Shown: positions 16,331 through 24,565 of the stretch, piece after piece
Layout: each line of letters starts with the position of its first letter
Position numbering within the stretch: the first letter of the stretch is position 1
NCBI RefSeq assembly: GCF_900100955.1
Contig: NZ_FNCC01000010.1
Location: forward strand, 160,674 to 224,673
From: Lentzea fradiae
GTDB lineage: Bacteria; Actinomycetota; Actinomycetes; Mycobacteriales; Pseudonocardiaceae
DNA: 64,000 nucleotides
Reading direction: 5' to 3'
Position numbers and translations under genes: made by a program
The notes under the pieces: model-generated
Databases searched by the model: none
The model's input: only the letters and a program-made list of their open reading frames with translations
What the model was told of the DNA's origin: nothing

Positions 16331-16738
16331 ATGGGAGTGGATGTGGAGCGCACGACGGTGAACCCGTGGCCGTGGTCGGTGGGGTTCGGGTTCAACCAGG
16401 GGGAGGTCGTGTCGGGGCAGTCGCGGACGTTGTTCTGCGCGGGGCAGGGTGCGACGGATGCCGGGGGCCGGCCGGTGCACGAGGGTGACATGGCGGCGCA
16501 GGTGGAGCTGAGTGTGGCGAACCTGGAGGCGGTGCTGGCGGCGGCGGGGATGTCGTTGTCGGACGTGGTGCGGTTGACGGTGTACACGACTGATGTGGAT
16601 GTGCTGTTGGAGCACTACGGGGTGTTGACGGGGCGGTTGCGTGCGGCGGGGGTGGCGACGGCGATGACGTTGCTGGGGGTGCAGCGGCTGGCGTTCCCGT
16701 CGATGCTGGTGGAGCTGGAGGCCACGGCGGTGGCGTGA
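16331..16738 (+). CDS. RidA/YjgF/UK114 family protein
   Basis: 135 residues from ATG 16331, with GGTGGGG upstream; a start at 16271 is open but adds non-family sequence. The RidA core is seen in LFCAGQGATDAGGRPVHEGD, QVELSVANLEAVLAAAGMSLSDVVRLTVYTTDV and LLGVQRLAFPSMLVELEATA. These trimeric proteins deaminate reactive enamine/imine intermediates. The catalytic Arg of RidA (usually in the 'C-R-VA' segment) is not obvious here, so it may belong to a non-RidA subfamily. A terminator follows directly. Confidence 0.82.
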   Translation: MGVDVERTTVNPWPWSVGFGFNQGEVVSGQSRTLFCAGQGATDAGGRPVHEGDMAAQVELSVANLEAVLAAAGMSLSDVVRLTVYTTDVDVLLEHYGVLTGRLRAAGVATAMTLLGVQRLAFPSMLVELEATAVA

Positions 16739-16742
16739 GGTT

Positions 16743-16779
16743 CGGGGCGCGGGCGGGTGTGGTGCCCGCTCGCGCCCCG
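16743..16779. terminator. Bidirectional hairpin after the RidA gene
   Basis: Arms at 16743-16757 and 16765-16779 (CGGGGCGCG..GCGGG with CCCGC..CGCGCCCCG) give a 15-bp stem including one G-U pair, with a 7-base loop, between convergent genes. No T-run is present. Confidence 0.7.
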
Positions 16780-16782
16780 GGG

Positions 16783-17181
16783 TCAGGCGGGGTCTCGGTC
16801 GCGCCAGGCGATGAGGAGCAGCAGCAGGCCGGTGGCGGTGCTGACACCGGTGTTGACCAGCAGGTCGGTGGTGGCCATGCCGATCTCGCGGCCCCAGTGC
16901 ACGAGTTGGGAGCCGGCGTCCCAGAGCAGGTACATGAGGGCGTTGGTGATGATGAGCTTGCGGCGGTCGTGTGCGCGGGGCAGGCCCATCGCGATGATCG
17001 TGACGGCGATGAGCAGGACGTGGTAGCCGGCGACGGCGAACCACTGGAAGTGGCGGGTGGGGGTCATCTCGCCGCCGAGGTAGGCGCGGTCGGTGATCTC
17101 CGGTGCGAACGTGAGCACGGCGGCCTGCAGGGCGTTGAAGGCGATGTAGGCCCACAGGACGGCTTTCATCCACGGTTTCAC
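16783..17181 (-). CDS. Small four-helix membrane protein, unknown function
   Basis: 132 residues from GTG 17181 (an ATG at 17169 is also in frame). Four hydrophobic segments are visible: AVLWAYIAFNALQAAVLTF, WFAVAGYHVLLIAVTIIAMGL, LIITNALMYLLWDAG and TGVSTATGLLLLLIAW. Charged loops are short (RAHDRRK). No family is recognised with confidence. It lies 7 bases downstream of the PPOX gene on the same strand, so the two are probably cotranscribed. Confidence 0.65.
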   Translation of the reverse strand: MKPWMKAVLWAYIAFNALQAAVLTFAPEITDRAYLGGEMTPTRHFQWFAVAGYHVLLIAVTIIAMGLPRAHDRRKLIITNALMYLLWDAGSQLVHWGREIGMATTDLLVNTGVSTATGLLLLLIAWRDRDPA

Positions 17182-17188
17182 GGGCGGG

Positions 17189-17653
17189 TCAGGTGGCGAG
17201 CTCGGGTGGGAAGCCGCCGGTGGCGATGGGGCCCCAGCTGTCGATGGTGACGCGGATGAGGGCTTTGCCCTGGCGGATCATGGCGGCGCGGTACTCGTCC
17301 CAGTCGGGGTGTTCGCCCGCGATGCAGCGGTAGTAGTCGACGAAGTCGTCGAGGGCGTCGGGCAGGTCGAGGACTTCGGCGGTGCCGTCGACTTGGACGT
17401 AGGGGCCGTTGAAGTCGTCGGAGAGCACGCAGACGGTGACGTGGGGGTCGCGGCGGGCGTTGCGGGTCTTGGCGCGCTGCGGGTAGGTGGAGATGACGAT
17501 GCGGCCTTGCGGGTCGACTCCGCAGGAGACGGGGGAGACCTGGACGCCTGCGGTGCTGGCGCGGCGGGTGACGAGCAGGGCGTGGTGGCGGGGGCGGAGG
17601 AACTCGAGCAGCTGCGGCCGGTCGACGCGGTCGGCCGTGGCGATCTTCGGCAT
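17189..17653 (-). CDS. PPOX-class F420/FMN-dependent oxidoreductase-like protein
   Basis: 154 residues from ATG 17653 (an ATG at 17665 is also possible). The split beta-barrel pattern fits the pyridoxamine-5'-phosphate-oxidase-like superfamily of actinobacteria: LLVTRRASTAGVQVSPVSCGVDPQGRIVISTYPQRAKTRNARRDPHVTVCVLSDD, with the flavin-binding R-x-x-K-x-x-N segment RAKTRNARR. It should bind F420 or FMN and reduce an unknown substrate in the cytosol. The start is head-to-head with the alpha/beta hydrolase, with only 10 bases between start codons. Confidence 0.85.
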   Translation of the reverse strand: MPKIATADRVDRPQLLEFLRPRHHALLVTRRASTAGVQVSPVSCGVDPQGRIVISTYPQRAKTRNARRDPHVTVCVLSDDFNGPYVQVDGTAEVLDLPDALDDFVDYYRCIAGEHPDWDEYRAAMIRQGKALIRVTIDSWGPIATGGFPPELAT

Positions 17654-17663
17654 GATGGTCAGC

Positions 17664-18506
17664 ATGGCACGGTTCACCTCGTTCGACGGCACGCGGCTCG
17701 CCTACCGGGAGTTCGGTGAGGGTGATCCCCTCGTGGTGCTGGCGGGTGGTCCCGGCAGGGCGTCGGAGTACCTGGAGACGCTGGGCGGGCTGGACGGGGC
17801 GCGGCGGCTGGTGGTGCTGGACAACCGGGGGACGGGGGAGTCGGACGAGCCGGTGGACCCGTTCACGTACCGGCGGGACATGCTGGTGCGGGACGTGGAG
17901 GTGCTGCGGCGTCACCTGGGGCTGGAGCGGGTGGACGTGCTGGGGCATTCGGCCGGTGCGGGGATCGCGATGGGGTATGCGGCGGACTTCCCGCAGCGGG
18001 TGGGGAAGCTGGTGCTGTTGACGCCGGCGTTGCGCGGTGTGGGGTTGTCGCCGGAGCAGAGCGACTGGGACGCGCACCTGGCGGCGCGGTCGGGTGAGCC
18101 GTGGTTCGCGGGGGCGGTGGCGGCGATGGAGCGGGCGGCGGCGGGGGACCGTTCGGTGGCGACGCGGGTGGAGGCGTCGCCGTTGATGTACGCGCGGTGG
18201 GACGAGCGGGCGCGGGAGCACGCGCGGGCCGAGCTGGGGCAGTGGAAGTACGAGGTGGCGGCCGGGTACAACGCGGAGGGGGCGTTCGTGCCGGGGGTGT
18301 TGCGGCGGGCGTTGGCGGAGTTCGGCGGGCCGGTGTTGGTGTACGCGTGTGCGCAGGACCCGATTTCGCCGGTGCGGCGGTGTGCGCGGCTGGTGGAGTT
18401 GTTCCCGGACGCGGTGTTGCATGTGCACGAGGGTGTGGGGCATTACCCGTGGGTGGAGGATCCCGGTCATCTGGTGAAGGAGCTGGTCGCGTTCTTGGAC
18501 GCGTAG
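17664..18506 (+). CDS. Alpha/beta hydrolase, proline iminopeptidase-like
   Basis: 280 residues from ATG 17664. The alpha/beta-hydrolase features are present: the oxyanion-loop GGPGRASEY, DNRGTGESDEP, nucleophile elbow GHSAGAG with Ser, a Cys/Asp acid region CAQDPISP and the final catalytic His in EGVGHYPWVEDP. GGPG and the DxRG motif suggest the prolyl aminopeptidase/epoxide-hydrolase-like group. The protein has no signal peptide and should be cytosolic. The substrate is unknown. Confidence 0.86.
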   Translation: MARFTSFDGTRLAYREFGEGDPLVVLAGGPGRASEYLETLGGLDGARRLVVLDNRGTGESDEPVDPFTYRRDMLVRDVEVLRRHLGLERVDVLGHSAGAGIAMGYAADFPQRVGKLVLLTPALRGVGLSPEQSDWDAHLAARSGEPWFAGAVAAMERAAAGDRSVATRVEASPLMYARWDERAREHARAELGQWKYEVAAGYNAEGAFVPGVLRRALAEFGGPVLVYACAQDPISPVRRCARLVELFPDAVLHVHEGVGHYPWVEDPGHLVKELVAFLDA

Positions 18507-18516
18507 GCCCGGCGGT

Positions 18517-19770
18517 TCAGGAGACGGTGGCGGTGGCGACGCGGTCGCGGCCGTTGTTCTTGGCCTGGTAGAGGGCTTCGTCGGCGGCCAGCAGCAGGGG
18601 GCTGAGCTCGGTGGCGGTGCCGGGGAACACCGCGGCGCCGGCGGAGGCGGTGAGGCCGGTGATGACCTGGTCGTGGCCGAGGCGGTCGACGACGGCGATG
18701 CGCAGGCCGGCGATCTCGCGGCGGATGCGTTCGGCGGCGGTGCGGACCTCGTCGGTGCTGACGCCGGGCAGCAGGACGGCGAACTCCTCGCCGCCGAAGC
18801 GGCCGACGAGGTCGTAGGAGCGCACGGAGTGTTTGAGCGCGTCGGCGACGGCGCGCAGGACGCGGTCGCCGGCGAGGTGGCCGTAGGTGTCGTTGATCAG
18901 CTTGAAGTGGTCGAGGTCGAGGATCAGGACGCCGACGGTGGAGACGAGGCGGCGGGCGCGGGCGAGCTCGCGTCCGGCGACGTCGTGCCAGAAGGTGGCG
19001 TCGACGAGGCCGGTCTTGGAGTCGGTGCGGGCGGCGACGCGGAACTGCGGCAGCAGCAGGCCCATGTGCAGGGCGAGCACGGTGAGCAGCAGCATCGGGG
19101 TGAGCCACGGGCGGGCGAGCATGAGCACGGCGACGACGGAGCCCAGGCCGACGGAGGCGAGCACGATGAGCACGTCGGAGGCGTTGCCCAGGGCGGTGCG
19201 CAGCGGGTTGTGCCGGTTGGTCAGGTAGATGGCGGTGACGACCAGGGCGTAGTTGATGAACCAGTAGAGGAATCCGGCCGTGACCAGGATCAGCAGGCCG
19301 ACAGGTCCGTCAACGTCAAGAGACCGGTCCGGGAGGAGCCCCAGAACGAGTTGCGCCACGCCGCTGCCGAGTACGACAGTGGCGGCGGAGAACACTTTGC
19401 GGAACAGGACCGCGCGTCGTTTGTAGACCCGGAACCACGAGTGCGTGTAGCTGATGACGATCAGCGCCACGAGCAGGGGCATCGGGAGGACGAGCACGCC
19501 CGCGAACAGCCACACGGACTGCATGTGGGCGTGCGGGGAGCCTTCCGCGCCGATCTCGCGGATCCGTTCGATTCCCCTGGCCGCTTCCAGGTGCAGCACG
19601 GCGCCGCCGGCGAGCAGCAGGAGGAAGGGCCAGTTCATGGCCTCGGCAGGGGTACGTCGTGCGGTGGCGAGCGTGACGAGGGTCGCTGCGGCGACGACCG
19701 TCACGACGTAGGCCAGCACCACAGGGGGAAGCGACCATAACTTCCACCGGCGCGGGTCGAGCCAAGGCAC
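18517..19770 (-). CDS. Membrane-anchored GGDEF diguanylate cyclase
   Basis: 417 residues from GTG 19770, with a GGGGGTG ribosome binding site about 5-11 bases upstream. Residues 1-250 carry about seven hydrophobic segments (VVLAYVVTVVAAATLVTLATA, VWLFAGVLVLPMPLLVALIVISY, and others) that form an unclassified membrane sensor. The C-terminal GGDEF domain has DLDHFKLINDTYGHLAGD and an intact FGGEEF active site. It should make cyclic-di-GMP from GTP at the membrane. Unlike the GGDEF-EAL protein six kilobases away, no EAL domain is present. Confidence 0.9.
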   Translation of the reverse strand: MPWLDPRRWKLWSLPPVVLAYVVTVVAAATLVTLATARRTPAEAMNWPFLLLLAGGAVLHLEAARGIERIREIGAEGSPHAHMQSVWLFAGVLVLPMPLLVALIVISYTHSWFRVYKRRAVLFRKVFSAATVVLGSGVAQLVLGLLPDRSLDVDGPVGLLILVTAGFLYWFINYALVVTAIYLTNRHNPLRTALGNASDVLIVLASVGLGSVVAVLMLARPWLTPMLLLTVLALHMGLLLPQFRVAARTDSKTGLVDATFWHDVAGRELARARRLVSTVGVLILDLDHFKLINDTYGHLAGDRVLRAVADALKHSVRSYDLVGRFGGEEFAVLLPGVSTDEVRTAAERIRREIAGLRIAVVDRLGHDQVITGLTASAGAAVFPGTATELSPLLLAADEALYQAKNNGRDRVATATVS

Positions 19771-19942
19771 GCTGCCACCCCCACACCACCGTCCAGGAAC
19801 CAACCACTGTAGCTACCGGGTAACTCAAAGTCGTGGCTCCATGTGGGGGACCTCACTGTGCGTAGTCCTCACGGAGCGCGGTCCGTGTGGTTCACGCAGT
19901 CATCGCAGTTCCAGTACGCAACGAACACCCAGAGGAGCAGCC

Positions 19943-20041
19943 ATGATCAACCGTATTTCCGCTGCCGGCCGTCCCGTCCGTCCGACCGACTGGGTGCGTC
20001 CCACCGACTGGAACCGTCCGACGGACTGGGCCCGGCGCTGA
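19943..20041 (+). CDS. 32-residue peptide with three tandem RPTDW repeats
   Basis: The peptide starts MINRISAAGRPV and continues RPTDWV, RPTDWN, RPTDWA, ending RR. A strong ribosome binding site (AGGAG, 19933-19937) sits 5 bases before ATG 19943. The three repeats are 18 bases each (19979-19996, 19997-20014, 20015-20032). Differences inside RPTDW are all synonymous (CCG/CCC, ACC/ACG), and only the sixth codon varies in amino acid, so this frame is the one under selection. It lies antisense to the 3' end of the MFS gene. There is no signal peptide. It may be a multi-core peptide precursor or a regulatory leader peptide. Confidence 0.7.
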   Translation: MINRISAAGRPVRPTDWVRPTDWNRPTDWARR

Positions 20042-21209
20042 GCCACCACAGCACGGCGGCGCCGCCCGCCGCGAGCACGCCCAGTGCTCCGGCGGCGGCG
20101 ACCACCCGGTGCGCCGGGGTGGTTTCGGCGGCCAGACCGGCCAGGGCGACGCCGGTGCCCTGGGAGACGCGCAGCGCGGTGACGGCGAGCCCGAACGCCT
20201 GGCCTCGGGAGGCGTCGGGTACGGCGCGCACGAACCGCGTGTTGGCGACCAGGTGGTAGGCGCTGGCCGCACCGGAGAGCGCGAACAGTGTGAGGCTGAC
20301 GGCGAGTCCCGGCCGCAGTGCGGCCGGGACCAGGGCGGCGCAGGCGGCGATCGCGAGCCACGGCATCAGCCGTGCCTGCAGGGCCGCGCCGAGCCGGGCC
20401 AGGGCGAGCATTCCGGCGGTGGCGCCGGCCGCGTAGGCGCCGAAGATCATGCCGACGGCGGCCGGTCCGGCGCCGAGGCCGGCGGCGTAGGGGACGGCGA
20501 GGGCTTCTCCGGCGATGTAGAACCCGGACACGCAGGCGAGCGCGACCAGGGCGCGCAGGTGCCGGTCGTGCCAGACGAGGGCGGCGCCGCCGGCGAGGTC
20601 GGCGGGCCAGGCCCGCACGTGCGGGCGGCGCGGGGCGGGACGCGGTGCCAGGTAGGTCCGCACGAGCAGTGCCGAGGCGGCGAAGGTGGCGGCGTCGGCG
20701 ACGAGCACGAGGCCGGGTCCGAGCCAGGCCACGAGGGCGCCGCCGGTGAGGAACCCGGCGACCTGCGCGGCCTGGGTGACGGTGCTCAGCAGTGCCTGGC
20801 CGAGCGGGTAGCGCTCGTCGGGCAGGATCTGCGGCAGCAGTGCGGCGCGGGCCGCGCCGTGGGGTGCGCCGGCGAGCTGCACGGCGAGAAGGAGGGTGGC
20901 GAGCAGCCACAGGGGGATGCCCGGCAGGGCCATCAGCAGCAGGAGTGCGACGCGGGCGGCGTCGGCGGTGACCATGACGGTGCGGCGGGCGAACCGGTCG
21001 GCGAGCCCGGACAGCAGGGGGCCGCCGACCAGGTCGGGCAGGAATGTCAGGGCGTAGGTCAGCGCGGTCAGGCCGGCGCTGGCCGTGCGCTGGTAGACGT
21101 GCACGGTCAGCGCGACCCTGGCGAACTGGTCGCCGGCCACCGAGACCACGTGTGCTGCGAACAGGGCGCGGAACTCGCGATCCCGGGCGAGGTCTCGGTA
21201 GCCGGGCAT
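19947..21209 (-). CDS. MFS transporter
   Basis: 420 residues from ATG 21209. Twelve hydrophobic segments and the loop DRFARRTVMVTADAARV fit the actinobacterial MFS_3/enterobactin-exporter-like group (DREFRALFAAHVVSVAGDQFARVALTVHVYQRT). The last 30 residues (after VLWWLSAGPS) are Ser/Asp/Arg-rich and are encoded opposite the RPTDW peptide gene. A family-typical end would be near residue 390. It sits 15 bases downstream of the carboxylesterase stop, so both are probably cotranscribed. The exported substrate is unknown. Confidence 0.85.
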   Translation of the reverse strand: MPGYRDLARDREFRALFAAHVVSVAGDQFARVALTVHVYQRTASAGLTALTYALTFLPDLVGGPLLSGLADRFARRTVMVTADAARVALLLLMALPGIPLWLLATLLLAVQLAGAPHGAARAALLPQILPDERYPLGQALLSTVTQAAQVAGFLTGGALVAWLGPGLVLVADAATFAASALLVRTYLAPRPAPRRPHVRAWPADLAGGAALVWHDRHLRALVALACVSGFYIAGEALAVPYAAGLGAGPAAVGMIFGAYAAGATAGMLALARLGAALQARLMPWLAIAACAALVPAALRPGLAVSLTLFALSGAASAYHLVANTRFVRAVPDASRGQAFGLAVTALRVSQGTGVALAGLAAETTPAHRVVAAAGALGVLAAGGAAVLWWLSAGPSPSDGSSRWDAPSRSDGRDGRQRKYG

Positions 21210-21224
21210 GTCCTTCAGGATGGG

Positions 21225-22739
21225 TTACCGGCCCAGCGACGACCAGAACGCACACCGGTGATCCCGGGCGAAGTCGGTGCCGCCGACCGCGCCGGGTGCC
21301 AGTGACTGGACCTCGGCGTGCCAGCCGGGGTCTCCGGTGCGGGCGAAGCGGCCCCACGCGTCGATCATGTGGTCGCCGAGCCGGCGCTGGGCGGGGGTGA
21401 GCGTGACGCCGAGGTCGAACAGCATCGTCAGCTCGGAGCCGTGGTAGGCGCCGTAGCCGCCGGGCATTTCGGGCAGGCCGGGGAAGATCAGCGGCACGTC
21501 GCGGTCGGCGAACTCGTAGCCGGAGACGCGGGTGACGCGGCCGAGCTGGCGGCGGGTGTCGTGCGTCGGGCAGGCCCAGGAGTGGTCGGTCAGGGCGGCG
21601 GCGAACTCGTCGCGGGCGTCGCCGTTGCCGTTGACCGGGTAGCGGGCGGCGATCGCGTCGGCGTGGGTCTCGCCGAACGCTGCGGCGATGGTCGCGCGGT
21701 GGGCCTGCTCGGGGATCGGGGTGGGCAGGTACAGGGCGGCGAACAGGGTGCCTTCGTCGTGGGTGGAGCCGACCATGGTCGGGACCCGGTGCACGCGGCC
21801 GGTGGCCTGCGCGACCGCGGGGTCGACGGGCAGGACGCGGGTGTCGAACGCCGGGTACGGGAACAGCACGTGCGACGGCAGCAGCTCCTGCACCGACAGG
21901 CCCCGCAGGCAGGCGAGGTCGGCGCAGCCCAGCGGCTGGGCGGCGCCGGTCCGCTCGATCTCGGTGCGCGGTTTCCACAGGGTGAGGAACTCGCCGGGCC
22001 GCTGCGGGTCCGGGGTGGTCAGCCCGCACGCGCCGGACTGGATGACCGCCTTGTGGAACAGGCCCGCGGCGGCCGGGGAGGCGAGCTGCGCGCACACGCT
22101 GAGCCCGCCCGCGGACTCGCCGAACAGGGTGACGTTGCGGGCGTCGCCGCCGAACGCGCGGGCGTTGCGCTGCACCCAGTGCAGCGCTGCCTGCTGGTCG
22201 GCGAGGCCGAACGTGCCGGAGCCCGGCAGGCCGGGGTAGCCGAAGAACCCGAACACGCCGAGCCGGTAGTTGACGGTCACGACGACCGAGCCGGTGCGCT
22301 GGGCGAGGCGCCGGGCGTCGTAGAGGCGGCCGGAGCCGCTGGTGAACCCGCCGCCGTGGACCCACACCATGACCGGGCGCGGGGTGCGGGAGGCCGTGGC
22401 GGGGGTGGTGACGGTGAGGTAGAGGCAGTCCTCGGTCTCGGAGGCCGGGGTGCCGAGCTGTGCGTTCTGCGCGCAGACCGGGCTGGGCACCGTGGCGTCG
22501 CGCACGCCGTGCCACGGGGTGACGGGCCGCGGGTCGCGCCAGCGGTTCTCGCCGACGGGCGGGGCGGCGAACGGGATGTTGCCGAACGTGCGGGTGCCGC
22601 CGGTCACGGTGCCGCGGACCGTGCCCTTGTCGGTGTGGACGATCTCGCCGGAGCCCGCGTGTGCGGCCGGGGCCCAGGAGAGGCTTGCCACGAGTGCGGC
22701 GGCGACGGCCGCCGTGAGTGTCTTGGATTTTTTCGACAT
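21225..22739 (-). CDS. Secreted type-B carboxylesterase/lipase
   Basis: 504 residues from ATG 22739. The signal peptide is MSKKSKTLTAAVAAALVASLSWA with cleavage after AHA. The oxyanion hole WVHGGGF, nucleophile GESAGG, acidic residue in STHDEGTLF and catalytic His in YHGSELTMLF complete the carboxylesterase family triad. Paired Cys (VCAQNAQ...EDCLYL) suggest a disulfide. It should hydrolyse esters outside the cell. The MFS gene follows in the same operon. It is divergent from the HAD operon with about 150 bases between them. Confidence 0.92.
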   Translation of the reverse strand: MSKKSKTLTAAVAAALVASLSWAPAAHAGSGEIVHTDKGTVRGTVTGGTRTFGNIPFAAPPVGENRWRDPRPVTPWHGVRDATVPSPVCAQNAQLGTPASETEDCLYLTVTTPATASRTPRPVMVWVHGGGFTSGSGRLYDARRLAQRTGSVVVTVNYRLGVFGFFGYPGLPGSGTFGLADQQAALHWVQRNARAFGGDARNVTLFGESAGGLSVCAQLASPAAAGLFHKAVIQSGACGLTTPDPQRPGEFLTLWKPRTEIERTGAAQPLGCADLACLRGLSVQELLPSHVLFPYPAFDTRVLPVDPAVAQATGRVHRVPTMVGSTHDEGTLFAALYLPTPIPEQAHRATIAAAFGETHADAIAARYPVNGNGDARDEFAAALTDHSWACPTHDTRRQLGRVTRVSGYEFADRDVPLIFPGLPEMPGGYGAYHGSELTMLFDLGVTLTPAQRRLGDHMIDAWGRFARTGDPGWHAEVQSLAPGAVGGTDFARDHRCAFWSSLGR

Positions 22740-22857
22740 GAGTGTCGACCCCCTTTGGTGACCGACCGTAGCGAGACGCCTCGGAACGCGACACCGGATT
22801 CGGAGAGGACGGCCGAATCCGCCGGACGGGCACGGGGAAAGCCGATCACCACCCCGG

Positions 22858-22886
22858 TTGCTCACATACCGACCGGTCGGTACCCT
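22858..22886 (+). promoter_or_regulatory. Promoter with a perfect palindromic operator for the HAD-kinase-ACAD operon
   Basis: TTGCTC (22858-22863), 17 bases, TACCCT (22881-22886) form a promoter. The 16-bp perfect palindrome TACCGACCGGTCGGTA (22867-22882) covers the spacer and the first bases of the -10. Such palindromes are typical TetR-family operators. The GTG start follows the -10 by 7 bases, implying a leaderless transcript. No regulator gene is adjacent. Confidence 0.6.
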
Positions 22887-22893
22887 CCGGGGC

Positions 22894-23550
22894 GTGGGTG
22901 ACACGACACTTCCCGACGCACCGCTCGTCGACGCGCTGGTCTTCGACTGGGGCGGCGTCATGACGGTCTCCGTGCCCGAGTTCGTCGGCGCCTGGCTGCA
23001 CGCCGAGTCCGTCGACCGCGCCGTCTACGGCCGCGTCATGCGCGAGTGGATGAGCCGCGACGCGCTGCCGGACAACCCCGTCTCCCGCCTGGAGACCGGC
23101 GAGCTGACCGTGGCCGAGTTCGAACGGCTGCTGGCCGCCGAGCTCATCACCACCACCGGCGCCAGGATCGAGGAGACGGGGCTGCTGCGGCGCATGTTCG
23201 GCGGCGCCACCCCCGACCCGGCGATGGTCGAGCTGGTGCGCTCGGCCCGCGCCGCCGGCCTGCACACCGCGCTGCTGTCCAACAGCTGGGGCGAGGGCTA
23301 CCCGAAGGACCTGCTCACCGAGCTGTTCGACACCGTCGTCATCAGCGGCCGCGTCGGCCTGCGCAAACCCGACCGGCGCATCTACCTGCACACCCTCGAG
23401 CAGATCGGCGTCCCCGCCGGGCGCGCCGTGTTCTTCGACGACGCCCCGCCCAACGTCGAGGCCGCCCAAGCCGTCGGCATGCACGCCTTCCGCCACACCG
23501 GCGCCGAGTCCACCCGCACCGCCCTCGCCACCCTCGGAGTGAACCCGTGA
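22894..23550 (+). CDS. HAD family hydrolase
   Basis: 218 residues from GTG 22894, the first start after the promoter. HAD motifs are visible: motif I VFDWGGVM has Asp then Trp-Gly-Gly rather than DxDGT, motif II SNSWG, motif III Lys in GLRKPDRRIY, and motif IV FFDDAPPNVEAA. It resembles the HAD N-terminal domain of vertebrate ACAD10. It overlaps the next gene by 4 bases (GTGA). Role in this operon is unknown; removing phosphate from a metabolite is possible. Confidence 0.86.
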   Translation: MGDTTLPDAPLVDALVFDWGGVMTVSVPEFVGAWLHAESVDRAVYGRVMREWMSRDALPDNPVSRLETGELTVAEFERLLAAELITTTGARIEETGLLRRMFGGATPDPAMVELVRSARAAGLHTALLSNSWGEGYPKDLLTELFDTVVISGRVGLRKPDRRIYLHTLEQIGVPAGRAVFFDDAPPNVEAAQAVGMHAFRHTGAESTRTALATLGVNP

Positions 23551-24563
23551 CCGACCTCCCCGGCCTCGACCTGCGGGCCCTGGCCACGTACCTGGGCACC
23601 GGCCCGCTGACCGGCGAGCTGTTCCGCGGCGGCCGCTCCAACCTCACCTACAGCGTCACCGACGGCACCGAACGCTGGGTGCTGCGCCGCCCGCCGCTGG
23701 GGCACGTGCTCGCGACCGCGCACGACATGACGCGGGAGTTCCGCGTCATCTCCGCCCTGGCCGGCACCGCCGTCCCCGTGCCGCGCGCCCACCGGCTCGT
23801 CGAGGACACCACCGTCATCGGCGCGCCGTTCTACCTCATGGAACACGTGCCCGGCGCCGCCCTGCGCGAACGCTCCCAGTGCCCGTGGCTCACCCCGGAC
23901 ATGGCCACCACCCTGTCCGGACGGCTCGTCGACGTCCTCGCCGACCTGCACACCGTCGACCCCGCCTCCGTGGGCCTGGCGGACTTCGGCCGCCCCGAGG
24001 GGTTCCTCACCCGCCAGGTCACCCGCTGGGGCAAGCAGCTCGACGCCAGCCGCAGCCGTGACCTGCCCGGCATCGACGAGCTGCGCGACACCCTCGCCGC
24101 CACCGTCCCCGTCTCCGGGCCGCCCGCGATCATCCACGGCGACTACCGCCTCGACAACGCGCTCGTCACCCGCGACCCGCTGGGCATCAGCGCCGTGCTC
24201 GACTGGGAGATGGCCACCCTCGGCGACCCGCTCGCCGACCTCGGCCTGCTCTACGTCTACTGGGCGGGCCTGGGCGCAGGCCCCGCCCTGGGCGCCGACC
24301 CCATCACCGGCGGCGTCACCTCCCTGCCCGGGTTCCCCACCGCCGACGAGCTCGTCGCCCGCTACGGCGACCGCACCGGCACCGACATCTCCGGCCTCGG
24401 CTGGTACATCGCCTTCGGCTACTTCAAGCTCGCCGTCATCGTCGAGGGCATCCACTACCGCTACGCCAGCGGCAAGACCGTCGGCGCCGGCTTCGACCAG
24501 CTCGGCGCGTTCACCGTTCCCCTCGTGCGGCAGGGACTCGCCGCCGCCCACAAGGAGCTCTGA
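23547..24563 (+). CDS. APH-type kinase (ACAD10/11 kinase domain-like)
   Basis: 338 residues from GTG 23547. The kinase motifs are intact: [10 protein letters not shown] (nucleotide loop), HGDYRLDN (catalytic Brenner motif) and [15 protein letters not shown] (metal-binding Asp). This is the family of the kinase domain of ACAD10/ACAD11 and of LvaA, which phosphorylate 4-hydroxyacyl-CoA. The downstream dehydrogenase would then eliminate phosphate. The gene overlaps the HAD gene by 4 bases and precedes the dehydrogenase by 2 bases, so the three form a tight operon. Confidence 0.88.
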   Translation: MTDLPGLDLRALATYLGTGPLTGELFRGGRSNLTYSVTDGTERWVLRRPPLGHVLATAHDMTREFRVISALAGTAVPVPRAHRLVEDTTVIGAPFYLMEHVPGAALRERSQCPWLTPDMATTLSGRLVDVLADLHTVDPASVGLADFGRPEGFLTRQVTRWGKQLDASRSRDLPGIDELRDTLAATVPVSGPPAIIHGDYRLDNALVTRDPLGISAVLDWEMATLGDPLADLGLLYVYWAGLGAGPALGADPITGGVTSLPGFPTADELVARYGDRTGTDISGLGWYIAFGYFKLAVIVEGIHYRYASGKTVGAGFDQLGAFTVPLVRQGLAAAHKEL

Positions 24564-24565
24564 CC

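Noticed and set aside
19947..20041. The MFS C-terminal tail as a real protein domain
   Set aside because: It is antisense to the RPTDW gene, Ser/Asp-rich, and lies beyond the usual MFS end.
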